Source: Aricia agestis (lineage: Eukaryota > Arthropoda > Insecta > Lepidoptera > Lycaenidae). From it: a stretch of DNA of 64,000 bases. Shown here piece by piece: positions 1 through 12,512 of the stretch (its first letter is position 1; the number at the start of each line of letters is the position of its first letter). A model generated the notes under the pieces. The model was given only the letters and a program-made list of their open reading frames with translations, had not been told where the DNA came from and did not search any database. The DNA is taken from the NCBI RefSeq assembly GCF_905147365.1, contig NC_056420.1, positions 2,924,001 to 2,988,000 of the forward strand, written 5' to 3'. The position numbers and the translations under genes were made by a program.

Positions 1-319
1 TACGCAATAGTTGTTTTTGCGTACTATCACTATCCGAGTGATGATCGGGACTGTGATTGCGAAGCTAGTTATATTTATTTATTAAAATCAGGCAGCTTGG
101 CCCATATTATATATACCTTATAGACTAACATACATAGTATATTTATACTAAAAGCGAACACTAAGCATCTAACACGTAATGTCTGCGACGTCGGGCGCGA
201 CGTGTTCGGAAGTCGTCCTCGGAACCCCCTGTAAACGACTTAGCAAGCAGTATGTCATTTGTCCATCTACATGCTTAATTATCCATCAATTGTCATGAGC
301 CAGTGAGAAGTGGTTGTTT

Positions 320-481
320 AACGGCCGTTCTCAATATTTGATCTATCTCTGGTTTTGCCCTACTAGAGATAGGAATAGCTCATAATTGACATAAAATATA
401 TGTCTCTAATGTCTAATGTGAGTTATTCCTACCTCTAGTAGGGCAAAACCAGAGATAGATCAAATATTGGGAACGGCCGTA
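320..481. mobile_element. Foldback MITE
   Basis: Arms of about 62 bp (321-382 and 419-480), nearly perfect, beginning 'acggccgttctcaatatttg'. Short loop. Confidence 0.7.
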
Positions 482-590
482 AAACATACACAATCAACGC
501 CGATTATTTTTACGCTAATATTATCTTTTTTACCAATGTATCATTGGCCAACTTGGAGATCACGTGTACACTGTCAAAGATATTTAATAC

Positions 591-803
591 TATAGATGAC
601 GCCAGCAAAAAAAAGCTCCGTTGCGTCAAAATTAGTTTATCGCGTCGGAACCGTTCATTTTTACATGATAAAAAGTATCCTATGTCCTTTCCCGGGACTC
701 AAAGTATATCTGTACCAAATTTCAGCCCAATCGGTTCAGCCGTTTAGGCGTGAAGAGGTAACAGACAGACAGACAGACAGACACACTTTCGCATTTATAA
801 ACA
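591..803 (-). mobile_element. Lep1-like Helitron fragment
   Basis: It carries the usual lepidopteran block in reverse: 'gacgcc...aactccgttgcg', 'atgtcctttcccgggactc', 'cggttcagccgtt', 'gtgaagaggtaacag', then CAGA repeats and 'ctttcgcatttata'. It abuts the LINE tail at 804. Confidence 0.7.
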
Positions 804-1530
804 TTTTTTTTTATTAAATAAGGGGGCAAACGAGCAAACGGGTCACCTGATGGTAAGCAACTACCGTCGCCCATGGACACTCGCAACATCAGAAGAGCTG
901 CAGGTGCGTTGCCGGCCTTTTAAGAGGGAATACGCTCTTTTCTTGAAGGTTTGCAGGTCGTATCGGTCCGGAAATACTGCTGGTGACAGTTCATTCCAGA
1001 GTTTTACAGTGCGCGGCAGAAAGTTACGCGAAAAACGCACTGTGGAAGACTGCCACTCATCTAGGTGATGAGGATGGTATGTTTTTCGCGTGGGACGATA
1101 GCGAAAAGTTGCAGGTGGTATGATTCCGAACAATTGCTCAGAGCACTCCCCGTGATACAACCGATAGAGGATGCAGAGTGAAGCTACATCTCGGCGTAAT
1201 TCCAAGGGGTCCAAGCTGTTTGAAACACTATGGCAGTCAACAATTCGAGCAGCCCTTTGTTGGATACGATCTAGAGGGAGCAGTTGGTATTTTGGCGCCC
1301 CTGCCCAGAGATGAGAACAATATTCCATATGAGGCCGAACCTGCGCCTTGTAGAGTTGTAGGCGTTGGTCCGGACTGAAGTACTGTCTCGCTCTGTTAAG
1401 AACGCCAAGCTTCTTCGAGGCTAATTTGGCCTTACCCTCAAGATGATATCGGAACTGGACTTCGCTCGATATGTTGACGCCAAGTATCATCATCAACATG
1501 CAATAATAATTAATTTTCAATGCAAAATCA
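804..1530 (-). mobile_element. 5'-truncated CR1/jockey-like LINE, C-terminal end of reverse-transcriptase ORF
   Basis: The minus-strand frame ending at 861 encodes the usual C-terminal part of a non-LTR retrotransposon RT protein: KLGVLNRARQYF, YKAQVRPHMEYCSHLWAGAP, LDRIQQRAARIV and FLPRTVKLWNELSPAVFP are hallmark strings. Only about 190 residues remain; the endonuclease and RT catalytic parts are missing, as in ordinary 5' truncation. The ORF runs into the tail 'ggccggcaacgcacctgcag...gcccccttattt', which is also the tail of the ten SINE copies in this window. A poly-A-like tail (t-rich on the plus strand) sits at 804-816 beside a Helitron-like fragment. Not a host gene. Confidence 0.85.
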
Positions 1531-1688
1531 AAATCTCACCTAGTTGAAGCGAGCTTCCTTCTGGAAAAATCAGGAATCTTTTCCGCCTAGACAATATTCG
1601 AGTTCCGTTCGAGGTGTCTGTCTCGTTCGTTCCTTGCACAAACACAATGAGAGTCAATATTAAATACAACTGAATTCTCACACCCATC

Positions 1689-1820
1689 GTTAACAGTATT
1701 AATAACGTTAAAATAATATGGTTAACAGTATTAATAACGTTAAAATAATATCGTCAACAGTATTAATAACGTTAAATATTATCGTTAACAGTATTAATTT
1801 CGTTAAAATATTATCGTTGA
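1689..1820 (+). repeat. 32-bp tandem repeat, about 4 copies
   Basis: Unit starts 'gttaacagtattaataacgt'; starts at 1689, 1721, 1753 and 1784. Confidence 0.7.
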
Positions 1821-2193
1821 AATAGTTATACCACGCTGGGATTTGGGATAACACTAAGAGTAAGCTTATCTTCCTGGTATTGGATTCTTAAAACGATAAT
1901 CACGTTTTACAAACACAAATACCGCTATATATTATACACAGGGTGTTACTTTGGCACTTAACTTCATATGCTGTGAAAGTATTAAAATGTGTATGTAACT
2001 AAATCTAAAATACTAATATAGATGAAGAAAAATGCTTGTATCATTGTTTACAATTGACGCAAAAACTACTGAATTGATTTTTATAATCTTTTCGTTATTA
2101 GTTCAGGAATTGATTTCTATTGCATTAAATTCGGTCGGTCAGTTAGTATTATATTCATAATTTTAAATACTTTAGGTGACACTTTAATCCATG

Positions 2194-2560
2194 TCCATAC
2201 TAATATTATAAATGCGAAAGTGTGTCTGTCTATCTGTCTGTTACCGGCATGTAGAACGCCCAGCAGTGAGCAGGCGTAGCATGGTCACTGTAGAAACGAT
2301 TTCTTTCTACGGATGAATCAACATACTAACAGATTTTATCGGCAAAATGGCGGATGTTCATTGTCAAACTGTAACTTTGTCTATTCTTCCGTAGACCGAA
2401 ACCGTTTCTATAGTGCAAGTGCTACGCCTGCTGATACTATGCTACGCCTGATACTATGAGTCCTGGGAAAAGGACGTAGGATACTATTTTACCCGGAAAA
2501 ATGTACGGTTCCCGCGAGATATATGAATTTTTGCACAACGCATTTGCGGGCGTCGTCGAG
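2194..2560 (+). mobile_element. Lep1-like Helitron carrying an internal foldback
   Basis: It starts TCCATACTAATATTATAAAT and runs to 'gcatttgcgggcgtcgtcgag'. A MITE-like inverted repeat (arms near 2268-2302 and 2399-2433) replaces the central block. Confidence 0.65.
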
Positions 2561-2901
2561 TTTATAATAATAACTCTTAGGTATAATATTCTTTTTCATA
2601 ATATACAGTATTTGAGACGTCGACTTCTTCGAATCGTGGAATTAATGGCTTAACAAAACACTGGGTATAAATACCTCACTTGGTTTGAGTCGATTTGTAT
2701 CAAATTGGTACCAATTTCTCTCGAGATTTGTCGCTAAATTGGCATTTTTTAGAAAAGGTCAGAACCATTTCGCGCCAACGGTAGACTAATAATGAAAATG
2801 CGCATTAGGAGGTTTTTCTAATACTTGTAGAAAATATTATTACTCGTAGAATGAGATTTCAATAAAGATAAGAGTGGGGTAATTTTTTTAAATATGTGAC
2901 C

Positions 2902-3092
2902 TGTAGCTCTACCATGAATTTAAAGCTATAGTATTTATAGATACTCGATACCGACTACGTAAATATTTAGTATAGCGATTTTAGTTCCGCAAGTGACCGC
3001 TAGAGGCGCTGTAAAATTTGCCATACTAAATATTTACGTAGTCGGTATCGAGTATCGATAAAAACTATAGCTTTAAACTCACGGTAGAGCTA
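2902..3092. mobile_element. Foldback MITE
   Basis: Arms 'actcgataccgactacgtaa' and 'ttacgtagtcggtatcgagt' extend to 'tagctctacc' and 'ggtagagcta' at the ends. Confidence 0.68.
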
Positions 3093-3682
3093 CTGATCGA
3101 AAATTTGTAAGATGGAGAGAGATTAGCTCTTGTCGCGGCATGTAAGAGGAAGTCACATTCCTCCCTCTTTCTACCGCGCGTTATAAATGTACGTCTGCTT
3201 CTGCTATTTCGTCATTCATTTCAGCTGGTGACATTTTGGAGTGTCTTTTTTTTAAAGAAACATCTTTTTCAAAAATACATGACTTCAATAATGTGAGTTC
3301 AACTGTTTTAGAATATCATGTATATAAAAGTTTCAAACACTATTGCAGCCCAAAATAAAGCCCCAGTTAAGTAAATAAAATGAGCCCTGAAGCCTACTTA
3401 TTTTGCAGTTTACGTGGCAAGTGTTTTAAAAACCTTTCATGGAGGCAATAAAACTTTTTTGACCCAGCGTCCAGGTCAAACTTTTTTAGGTCAGGTATCG
3501 GTCCAGTAAGGTTGCTAAACTTATTTTTTAACTCGAAAATATAATTTTCGAGTAACATTGTGACGTGACAAAGCGATCCATTGCAAATTAATCTTTATTT
3601 ACTACACAAGAAGATTTGAATTGAATTTACAAACTTGCGGTGTCGGGTTACTTATTCCATAGAATGGCTCATTTATAAATCT

Positions 3683-3830
3683 ACTAGCTGTCCCGATGAA
3701 CTTCGTGTCACTTTAAAACCTTCCCTGGACTTCTACGAATATTTTAAGACTAAAATTAGCCCAACCCGTTCAGCCGTTATCGAGTTTTAGCGTTACTGAC
3801 ACAATTAAAAATCCATTTTTATATAATAAT
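3683..3830 (-). mobile_element. Short Helitron-like element
   Basis: Reverse copy of 6942-7086, starting 'ctagctgtcccgatgaactt' on the plus strand. Confidence 0.55.
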
Positions 3831-3866
3831 TATATAATAATAATAATAATAATATCTATGGACGCT

Positions 3867-4117
3867 TCACACCACGTCAGTCTGGCCCCGTGCTAAGTAC
3901 CTAAAGGACTTGTGTTACAGGTACCAGACAACGGAAATATATTTAATACTTTTATACTATACATATATTTAAGATTTTTATTATATCATACACATATTTA
4001 ATACACATCCAGACCCGGGAACATTGAAAACTTTTTTTTTGTTCCGTCGGCGGGATTCGAACCCGCGACCCCCGGCTTGAGCTACCAACGCGCTCACCAC
4101 TGAGCCACAGAGGTCGT
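3867..4117 (-). mobile_element. tRNA-derived SINE (family 2)
   Basis: The minus strand reads 'ctctgtggctcagtggtgag' (A-box-like) and 'gggttcgaatcccgccg' (B box), then a non-tRNA body. The ends of the tRNA-like part do not pair, so it is not a tRNA gene. Confidence 0.7.
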
Positions 4118-4199
4118 AAATATATAATAAAGATAACCTATCAGAGTTAGGGTAAGTTCACACCAAAAACAGACGCGCTGATACAAATTTATTAACCTA

Positions 4200-5906
4200 T
4201 TGAATATAAATAACTAATAACAATATTGATCTTTATTCTTTACAAAAAAATTAAATACGTCATTTAATTTATTTGAGAATTCAAATTCATTTCAGGGTAT
4301 CATGAAATCCCATTGCCCTTTAAGGAGCCTTTCGTCAGTCGACCAATGTTCGATGTTTTGCCAATTTCGATATGAAAATTTGATTCGTTCAATTTCGACA
4401 TTTTCTAGGAAACGAACCTTAATCCATGTTTGGGATGAAGAACTATTACTGTCCGAATCTGGGTGAAGTTGACCGAAGCCTATTTCAAGTGAAAACCAGG
4501 ACAAACTATTAGTCTACTTATGAAATAACCGTAATACAACTGTAATATAAGCTAAGTGGTTATACAATTTGTGTCACTTCTTGAGGTCAAGCTGTAACGG
4601 TTTCTTAAAAAATATAGATTTTATTACATTTTGGACATCCTGAAATTCAGTTAAGCCAGGAAAGGTTCTGGAGACCTTCTAGTTAATGATTAGGTCAGAA
4701 AAGTTCTTCAGGGAAAACAAAAGCAAAGTTTCATCCCCATATTATTCTTGAAGCCATTAAGAGGAGTCCACACCGCCCTTTTTTCCATACAAACGTTGTC
4801 CCCTGTTTCCTCCCTGGATAATGCTAGTAGAGTTATAATTTTTTTCCTGAATATCTACGGCCACTAATACGATGTCCCTATGTTTTCTTTTTTTTCATAT
4901 TTTAATTATTAAATAAGATATGAACGTTTTAAAACCCAAAAAAATGGCCAGATTTTCCGCTGTGTTCAAACGTCCAGAAAACAGATTTGGCTAGATTATA
5001 CAAAAAAAACAAAACATAGGAACACAGCTCAAGCCTTTTTTAAATCTTTAATGAAAAAAGTACTTAAATCGGTTAAGTTTTGGAGAAGGAATCAGGGGAC
5101 AACGAATCGTTGATTTTCTGGATTTTCTGCAGTTGTCTCTATCGCGTTCTGCGGTATAGGCTTGAGGTAAGGGAGACAGCTGCTATAGATATTACACGTG
5201 CTTTTTTTTTCATTTCTCTAGCCCCTGGTGTATCCTCTTAAGATATCACTTTTTAGGGTAAAAAATATATTTTATTTGTTTAAATTTTTCGTAAATAAGT
5301 AATAGTCAGTCATAAAAGTGTAACTTTATTATATTTAGCTACTCACTGAAATCTGACAGAAGATAGTCAATTACCATATTTTTACCATTACAGTAAATCT
5401 CCGAAATATATCCCATATCCTGCCCTTCCTTTGTAGTTCACGTCTAGTATTTACTACCATAAATAGACATTGAACGCGTAAAAAAATGTGTTGAGTTATG
5501 AATGTAGTTAATAATATTATGTTCTTTAGATATTTAGGACAAGACTGCATTCAACATTTAACGACGAAAAATTTTGTCGGTTAGGACTCAAATGCTTATA
5601 GGACCAAATAAAGAGTCTTTGTGGTATATTTGACATTTCATGAGAATTCAAGTTGGATTAAACGATCGATGAAAGTGCAGAAACGTGGCTTAATTGGAGT
5701 ACAGTTTTTCAGCAATTTTAATCAGAACCTTCTACAACCATTTCACCATTTTGCTGTACATCAAGTAACAGTTACACAGTTACATGAATATTCCTAAAAT
5801 AAACAGTACACCTCTATTTGACACCCTGACATAGTTGGTCACTTCGAGCAACATTCGGCGAACAAAATGTTGAGACGCCAAAAATAGTGGACGAAAAAGT
5901 CAAATC
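4200..5906. other. Upstream region of gene A, no gene seen
   Basis: AT-rich; short open frames only (for example 4292-4504 minus, 70 codons, no recognised domain). A decayed piece of the 'gttatgaatgcagtt' MITE lies at 5490-5580. The gene A promoter must lie at the right end, but no core element is clear. Confidence 0.4.
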
Positions 5907-8900
5907 ATGGACAGAACTTGTCAAGTGTTAGTTATTTGTTATTTGTGTTTTATAATGTTTGTTGTTGTGGATTTTGGAGACGCCAGTGACAAAATTGTGT
6001 CGAGACAAAGAAGATATTTGGGATTTAGGAATATTTCACATTTTTTCGTGAGTGTTTTTCTTATACGATAAATGGCAAAGCGGACTGAGAGATCAGGGTT
6101 TTAGAGCTAGAAATTTGAAATATCGCTCATGATAATAATATTATTTTCTCTCTCTTATCTTGGCTGGCTCGATAGACCAGGAAATAAACTTTAAGTAAAA
6201 CCCTTAAGAGGGTACAAAATCTCCTCAATAAATTTAATCGTTTAATTGGTTTCTTTTTTATTGCTGAAGGGGGTTCTAATATTTCTTTCATATGTTTTTC
6301 AACCACTTATCAGATAATAAATATTGAAATAAATTCGCAGAAATAATAAAGTTTACTCTTGATAAACAATAATAAATGATTTTACACTTAGAAATAGATA
6401 CAAATTTTTAACTACCGATAGTATCCAATCGCGAAATATAAATGAAACGAATGAATTTGTGATTCAGTTAGCTGTACATTGTACAATTGCCAATCCATTA
6501 GACGTTTGGTCAGTTCAATTACTAGATGAAACCCGACCCAAGAAATGCAGCTAACGTAGAACTCGTTGATATTTTATATTGTACGTTATTCACTTTAGTG
6601 GTAAATGCATTTTGAGATTTCTTTGTATGGATTCTTTGGAATAATTCATTTTTAGGGTTCCGTACCCAAGGTACGGGACCCTATTACTAAGACTTCGGTG
6701 TCTGTGCGTCTGTCTATCTGTCTGTTTGTCTGTCTGTTACCTCTTCACGCCCAAACCGCTGAACCGATTTTGCTGAAATTCGGTATGGAGATACTTAGAG
6801 TCCCGAGGAAGGACATAGGATACTTTCTACCCCGGAACAATGTACGGTTGCCGCGCGATTAACGAATTTTGGCGCAACGGAGTTGCACTACGTCATCTAG
6901 TAATAATTAATTATTACGTCTTGTCGTTTTAATGGTGTTAATATATATAAAAATGGATTTTCAATTGTGTTAGTAACGCTAAAACTCGAAAACGGCTGAA
7001 CGGATTGGGCTAAATTTAGTCTTAAAATGTTCGTAGAAGTCCAAGGAAGGTTTTAAAGTGACATGAAGTTCACCGGGACAGCTAGTACTGTATATAGTTC
7101 GTTGTTAGGTTTCTTGATTTTTTTTTATTCGTTTCTGGCTGATGTCACCCGCTCATTGTTAGTTCCAAAATGTATTAATCGCACAGGACTCATACATTTT
7201 TTGTAGATTAAACTTCGTCCTGACTTATGTCTTTTTCCGACTAAAAATATCTCTACATTAAGATTCACCTAGATACACTTTCGCATTTTAATAAAAGTTT
7301 TAAGTATAGATTTACCTATATTTTATAGATAACTAAAATACCCTGTTCCAACGTCATTCTAACCTTTGATTATATCGAAACCAGTAGTAATTGCAAGCAT
7401 CTGACATCTGCATCGTACTACGTGCTGTGATGTGACACATTACAGAGGACATAACCTGCATAATAACTGCCTACGAAACGCTAAACCCAAGCAAAATTCT
7501 CTGGGATGATTTTGATAAAATTCAGCATAGATACAAAAGACCACGGCAAAGGACATACGACAATTTTAGTTGCTAAAAAATAAACTCTTTTAGCAACAAA
7601 AATTGTCGTATGTCCAAAAACGATTACCGATGGATAATGTTTTTCAAAAAAATAAACTCTTTTAGCAACAAAAATTGTCGTATGTCCAAAAACGATTACC
7701 GACGGATAATGTTTTTCAAAATATTTATGAATAGGTGTATTCAAAATTTTTTTTTCAAATTTTTTTTTCTGAACGTTGTTACTATTGGTGCCTACCACCG
7801 GTTCGGGAACCTGATCCGGTGAGAAGAAATAAGAAACTCGCAGGCTAAGAAAGTCGCGTGCGAACACCTTGAAGAAATATATATGTTTAAGTAATTGAAC
7901 TTAACATTCAAAATTGAACTTAATTTACTTTAGAACATTTCTGAACTTTATAACTGACGGCCTCTGTGGCTCAGTTGGTGGGCTGTTAGAACCTCAAGCC
8001 GGGGTCACGGGTTCGAATCCCGCCGAGGGAACAAAAACTTTTAAAGGTACCTGGGTCATGGATGAAAATATCCATAGTTCCATAATATCCGTGCTAATAT
8101 GTGTATCTGTCTGGCGCTCGTTATGGATATTTTATAAATAATAATGATAAACACGTTATGCAGTGATTTAGTAAAAGAAAAAATATTTTGTAGTACGCGT
8201 GGTAATTCAAATATAATCTTCCATACCTATGGACGATTAATCAATAAAGAACAAATCAAGAAAAACGAATAGCATATCAGATACGACACGAATTTCGCGT
8301 TATGGTCTTTTTGTGATTGCCAGAACGCGTCGTGGCCGTTTTCATTAGAGCCACGACGAGAATTTCGCGTCGTGGCTGTTTCACTGTGACCACAACGCGT
8401 TGTGAGCCATTTTTTTCGCTCATTGAGCGATTTCGGTCTTTGAGCGTCACATATATAAGTAATTCCAAGTTGTATTCCACGATTCCAGGTCCGCCTTAAC
8501 TTCAAGGCGAACATGGTGCCATGGAACCAGATCTTCGCCCAGGCGATAGGGTTCCGTGTAAACTGGGACGACCCCCCGGACTCCTTCTATCCCCACCACC
8601 ACGTGCACAGAAGAAGCCTGTACGAGAGAATGGAGGTTCTGTTGGACAGGTATTAGCTACTACTTTTTAACTTGTGTTACTTCATATTTTTTAACTTGTG
8701 TCACTTTTAAAATGTTCAAAAACGGTGTTTGACATCACATTCATTTATACTTAAACTAATTAAAATAAAAATGTGATATTTTATTTTAATTAGCTTAAGT
8801 ATAAATTAATGTTCCTATAAACTGTTGATGTGCCAATAAAAAAATTACTTACACTAGGTAGTTAGAACCAGCTGCAGCAGTTTAATGGGGCTATTTTCCC

Positions 8901-9336
8901 AAAAAGGAGGAGGTTATATATGTTTGGCTGTGGATATTTTAAATAGGCACGGACTGTGGTATTTTTTTAAAGGAAGAATTAGGCTCTATAAAAAAACCGT
9001 CACCCTACCTCAATTGGTCGGGTGACCGACACTACTTATTTTAACCGATATCTTTAATAATACCCATATATTTAACTTTAAATAGCCTGACTAAAGGTCC
9101 TGAGATGTTATATGATATTATAATATAGGTCCATACCATAGAGCAATAACTATACTTAATTATACTTTAATATTTATAGGAACGGCCTCAGCGGTTTTCA
9201 CTGCGTGCGGCGCGCGATCTGTGAAGTGCAGGACATAGAGAACCCACAGGAGATTTATTTTAAAATACTAAAAATAATATTCAGGTGAGAGTAAATAAAG
9301 TAATACTAGAAGAAACTTATAGTCTTTAAGAAGATA

Positions 9337-9419
<83 letters not shown>

Positions 9420-10576
9420 GCTAGTCCCGACTACTAAGTATTATATAGTATAATAATAATAATAATAGCTCCCACACCGGTTTCGGTGACGGTGGTCGGT
9501 TTCATTGAAACCAGGCTAGCTACGCAGGAGTAATTCTATAGTGCCCAAGTGTGTGCGCAGTACACAAGAGCACTTTCTATTCCTTTACTCTCATAACCCA
9601 GTGGGACGGAAGACCGACACGACTGGCGAGAGTTCAGGCGCAGGACCGACTTTTACATGCCCATCCGACGCATGGATCATCTTACTTGTCAGACAATCAG
9701 GTGATCAGCCTGCATTGTCCTAACCAAACTTGGAAATAACATGGTTCCAACGCGGGAATCGAACCCACGACCTCCGAGTCAAGAGCCACGCTCAATACCA
9801 CTAGACCACGATTATATAGTGAGTGTGGCAAAGCGCGCTTACCCAGCAAGTGTGCCATATAGCTATTTTTTCATACTGGTGATTGAAAATATCCAATCAG
9901 CAGTATGAAAAAGAGCTATAAAAAGCTAAAAGGAGCACTTGCCGGGTAGCCGCACTATGCCAAATATCTAATATATAAAAATAGGTAAGTCGGGTTTTCC
10001 TTCCTGACGCTATAACTCCAGAACGCACGAACCGATTTCCACGGTTTTGCATTCGTTGGTAAGGTCTCGGGCTCCGTGAGGTCTATAGAAAAAAAATATT
10101 AGAAAACACTTCAAGAGAAAAGCAGGGAACAGGGAAAATCATTTTATGGCAAAACAATTTAATATAATATGGTTCTTACGCCGTTACTTCTCTCGCCGGG
10201 CTAGTTTCCGAACCGGTGGTAGGCACCAGTAGTACCGACATTCAGAAAACAAATCTGAATAATTTTTTTTGAGTTTGAGTTTATTTTGGAAGTAAAAAAA
10301 AACAGCTTATTCCGTGTATTAGTGTTGAACCCCTATATTTTGAACCTCCATTATTATAAAGCCATTGCGTAGAACTGGGATAAAAATGGGCCCTGAGGGC
10401 TGAGTGTGAAATGGAATAAATTCATTTTTTTTATAATTTCATCTGTGCATTTTTTTTTCAGGCGAATATCTTCAGACACTGACAAATGGCACGACCACAC
10501 TACGGACGACTGCGAAATCTCCACAAGAACTTGCCCTTTCTCCTTACTACAAGTACTGCCATACACTGATCTCTGA
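5907..10576 (+). CDS. Gene A: DM4/12-family secreted protein, 4 exons, 173 aa
   Basis: Exons 5907-6047, 8489-8649, 9180-9284 and 10462-10576 join in phase (0, 2, 2) with GT-AG introns into a 173-residue protein. The first ATG opens a hydrophobic signal-peptide-like stretch (about residues 5-22). The basic site RQRR follows at 33-36, before YLGF. The family core is HCVRRAICE at 108-116, preceded by the amphipathic RRSLYERMEVLLDRNG segment (88-103). Two C-terminal cysteines (C153, C160) precede the stop. DM4/12 proteins are insect-specific, predicted secreted and functionally uncharacterised, so no activity is proposed. The second Arg of VRRAICE differs from the usual LLRAICE. Introns carry Helitron, SINE and (AT)n repeats. 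No canonical AATAAA is seen just after the stop. The exon chain is well supported; the transcript ends are unknown. Confidence 0.87.
6654..6902 (+). mobile_element. Helitron-like element, chimeric head
   Basis: The head 'gggttccgtacccaag' belongs to another repeat family, while the body and the CTAG end ('cgtcatctag') are Lep1-like. It is in intron 1 of gene A. Confidence 0.65.
6942..7086 (+). mobile_element. Short Helitron-like element
   Basis: It runs from 'aaaatggattttcaattgtg' to 'ccgggacagctagt' and ends in CTAG. Related minus-strand copies are at 3683-3830 and about 37600-37680. Confidence 0.55.
7545..7732. repeat. Direct and inverted repeat block
   Basis: 'ggacatacgacaattttagt' (7550) is the complement of 'aaaattgtcgtatgtcc', which occurs twice (about 7599 and 7671) within a 72-bp direct repeat. 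Intron 1 of gene A. Confidence 0.65.
7961..8145 (+). mobile_element. tRNA-derived SINE (family 2)
   Basis: It has the same head as 3867-4117 on the plus strand ('ggcctctgtggctcagttgg' and 'gggttcgaatcccgccg') and a body 'acctgggtcatggatgaaaa'. It is in intron 1 of gene A. Confidence 0.7.
9339..9417 (+). repeat. (AT)n microsatellite
   Basis: About 39 uninterrupted AT units, in the intron before gene A exon 4. Confidence 0.9.
9452..9813 (-). mobile_element. tRNA-derived SINE (family 3), full length
   Basis: A tRNA-like head (9743-9812, B box 'gggttcgattcccgcg' on the minus strand) is followed by a body with 'gatgatccatgcgtcgg' and a terminal TAATAA repeat. It matches 56884-57224 and 58599-58847. 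It is in intron 3 of gene A. Confidence 0.78.
10170..10290 (-). mobile_element. Retroposon 3' tail fragment
   Basis: 'ccgaaccggtggtaggcacc' and a 'gagtttgagtttat' tail; it is in intron 3 of gene A. Confidence 0.55.
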
Positions 10577-10881
10577 ATATAGATTATATGATATCTATGT
10601 GTTTTAATTATAAAGGTTGAATCTTAACTTTCTGCCAAATAGTAAAGCTACGGAACGGACTGTCGCCAGAAGTATTTCCGGACCAAATCGACCTGCAAAG
10701 AAAAGAGCGTATTTCCTCTTAAAAGGCAGGCAACGCACCTGCAAAGATGTTGGAATTATCCATTACAACGTCAGCTGTTTTCCATCAGGTGACCCGTTTG
10801 CGCGTTTGCCACCTAAATAAAAAATACATGTTTGGCAAAAGAAAACACTGCAACGCTATGAAACTGTGGGAATAGTGTTTA

Positions 10882-11213
10882 ACGTGGGAGAGCCATGCTT
10901 CGGCACGAATGGGCCGGCTCGACCGGAGAAATACCACGTTCTCACAGAAAACCGGCGTGAAACAGCGCTTGCGCTGAGTGAGTGAGTTAACCGGAGGCCC
11001 AATCCCCTACCCTATTTCCTTCCCTACCCTCCCCTATTCCCTCCCCTTCCCATCCCTACCCTCCCCTATTACCCTATTCCCTCTTAAAAGGCCGGCAACG
11101 CACCCTCAGCTCTTCTGATGCTGCGAGTGTCCATGGGCGACGGAAGTTGCTTTCCATCAGGTGACCCGTTTGCTCGTTTGCCCCCTTATTTCATTAAAAA
11201 AAAAAAAAAAAAA
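10882..11213 (+). mobile_element. SINE family 1, copy 1 (near full length)
   Basis: It runs from 'acgtgggagagccatgcttc' through a B-box-like 'ggctcgacc', a pyrimidine-rich ccctaccct block and the LINE-shared 3' tail, to a poly-A of about 19. It is the clearest reference copy in the window. Confidence 0.85.
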
Positions 11214-11783
11214 AGTGCGTAGTGACCACAAAGGAAGATCTTTCGACCGAGTGAGGTATTATGCTCGGTTAGGCCGAAGCCCACGTGATATATTTCAGCT
11301 GTCGTATATATACCGACGCACTTAGAAAACTTCGATAGCGCCATGTAAGGCGAACTATGGGTACCGCCCATAAAGTAATATGCCTAGGTATATTAACTTT
11401 ATGGTACCGCCATAAAACTGTTGAAGTTTCTAGATCTTGTAGGCTGCATAGTAACGTGTACTTGTAACTATAGTTAGAACGTCTTCTCAATTCGCTTCCA
11501 TTTGATTACCAAATAAAATGTCCACCGCTTTATAACGGCCGCTAAATTAAAGCTAAATAATGCTTAATCTAATTTTCGAATTACATGAAACAATATTCAG
11601 TTGAGCCAGTAATTAGTAAATTAATGGATTTGTTGGTGCAACTGTAATAATGCGCAAAGTTCACTGAGAATATTGTAATGACAGCCTGATTTTTGGTTTA
11701 GCGATTAAAAGTTAATTATATAATTGCTAATATTGTCATTATGGATATTATTAGTGAAGTAAATAATGTGCGATCAAAGGCTT

Positions 11784-12108
11784 ATTTTTTTTATGAAATA
11801 AGGAGGCAAACGAGCAAACGGGTCACCTGATGGCAAGCAACTTCCGTCGCCCATGGACACTCGCAGCATCAGAAGAGCTGCAGGTGCGTTGCCGGCCTTT
11901 TAATAGGGAATAGAGGAGGGTAGGGATGGGAAGGGAATAGGGGAGGGTAGGGAAGGGAATAGGGTAGGGGATTGGGCCTCCGGTAAACTCACTCACTCGG
12001 CGAAACACAGTGTACTCGTAAGCGCTGTTTCACGCCGGATTTCTGTGAGAACGTGGTATTTCTCCGGTCGAGCCGGCCCATTCGTGCCGAAGCATGGCTC
12101 TCCCACGT
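11784..12108 (-). mobile_element. SINE family 1, copy 2
   Basis: Full-length minus-strand copy with the same head, purine/pyrimidine block and LINE-shared tail. It lies only about 570 bp from copy 1, in opposite orientation. Confidence 0.85.
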
Positions 12109-12317
12109 ATAAATTATTTATTGAACGCTAAACTAGATAGGTGTTTGTGCACACAAATGGTATGAACCGTACATTTTGCAGCTCTATAAAGTGGCTTATA
12201 TGCTTCCACGTCTACTCTATCCCTTTTTATGCGCAGTGCACAGTGGAGCAAAAAAACTTTGCCCAAAGTATGCTCCAAAGGGCTGTAAAGTAAAAATTAG
12301 TCTATTTTATTAGTTTC

Positions 12318-12512
12318 CTAGATGACGCCTACAACTCCGTTCCGCCAAAATTAGTTATCGTGCGGGAACCGTACATTTTTCCGGGATAAAAAGTATCCTA
12401 TGTCCTTTCCCGGGACTCAGAGTATCTCCATACCAAGTTTTAGCAAAATCGTTTTAGGGGTTTGGGTGTGAAGAGGTAACAGGCAAACAGGCAGATAGAC
12501 AGACAGACAGAC
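12318..12512 (-). mobile_element. Lep1-like Helitron
   Basis: Starts 'ctagatgacgcc' and ends in CAGA repeats after 'gtgaagaggtaacagg'. Confidence 0.65.

Noticed and set aside
861..1520. 219-codon minus frame as a host gene
   Set aside because: Its sequence is the C-terminal end of a LINE RT protein, truncated and repeated at 31337.
10354..10566. 70-codon minus frame
   Set aside because: It is the antisense shadow of gene A exon 4.
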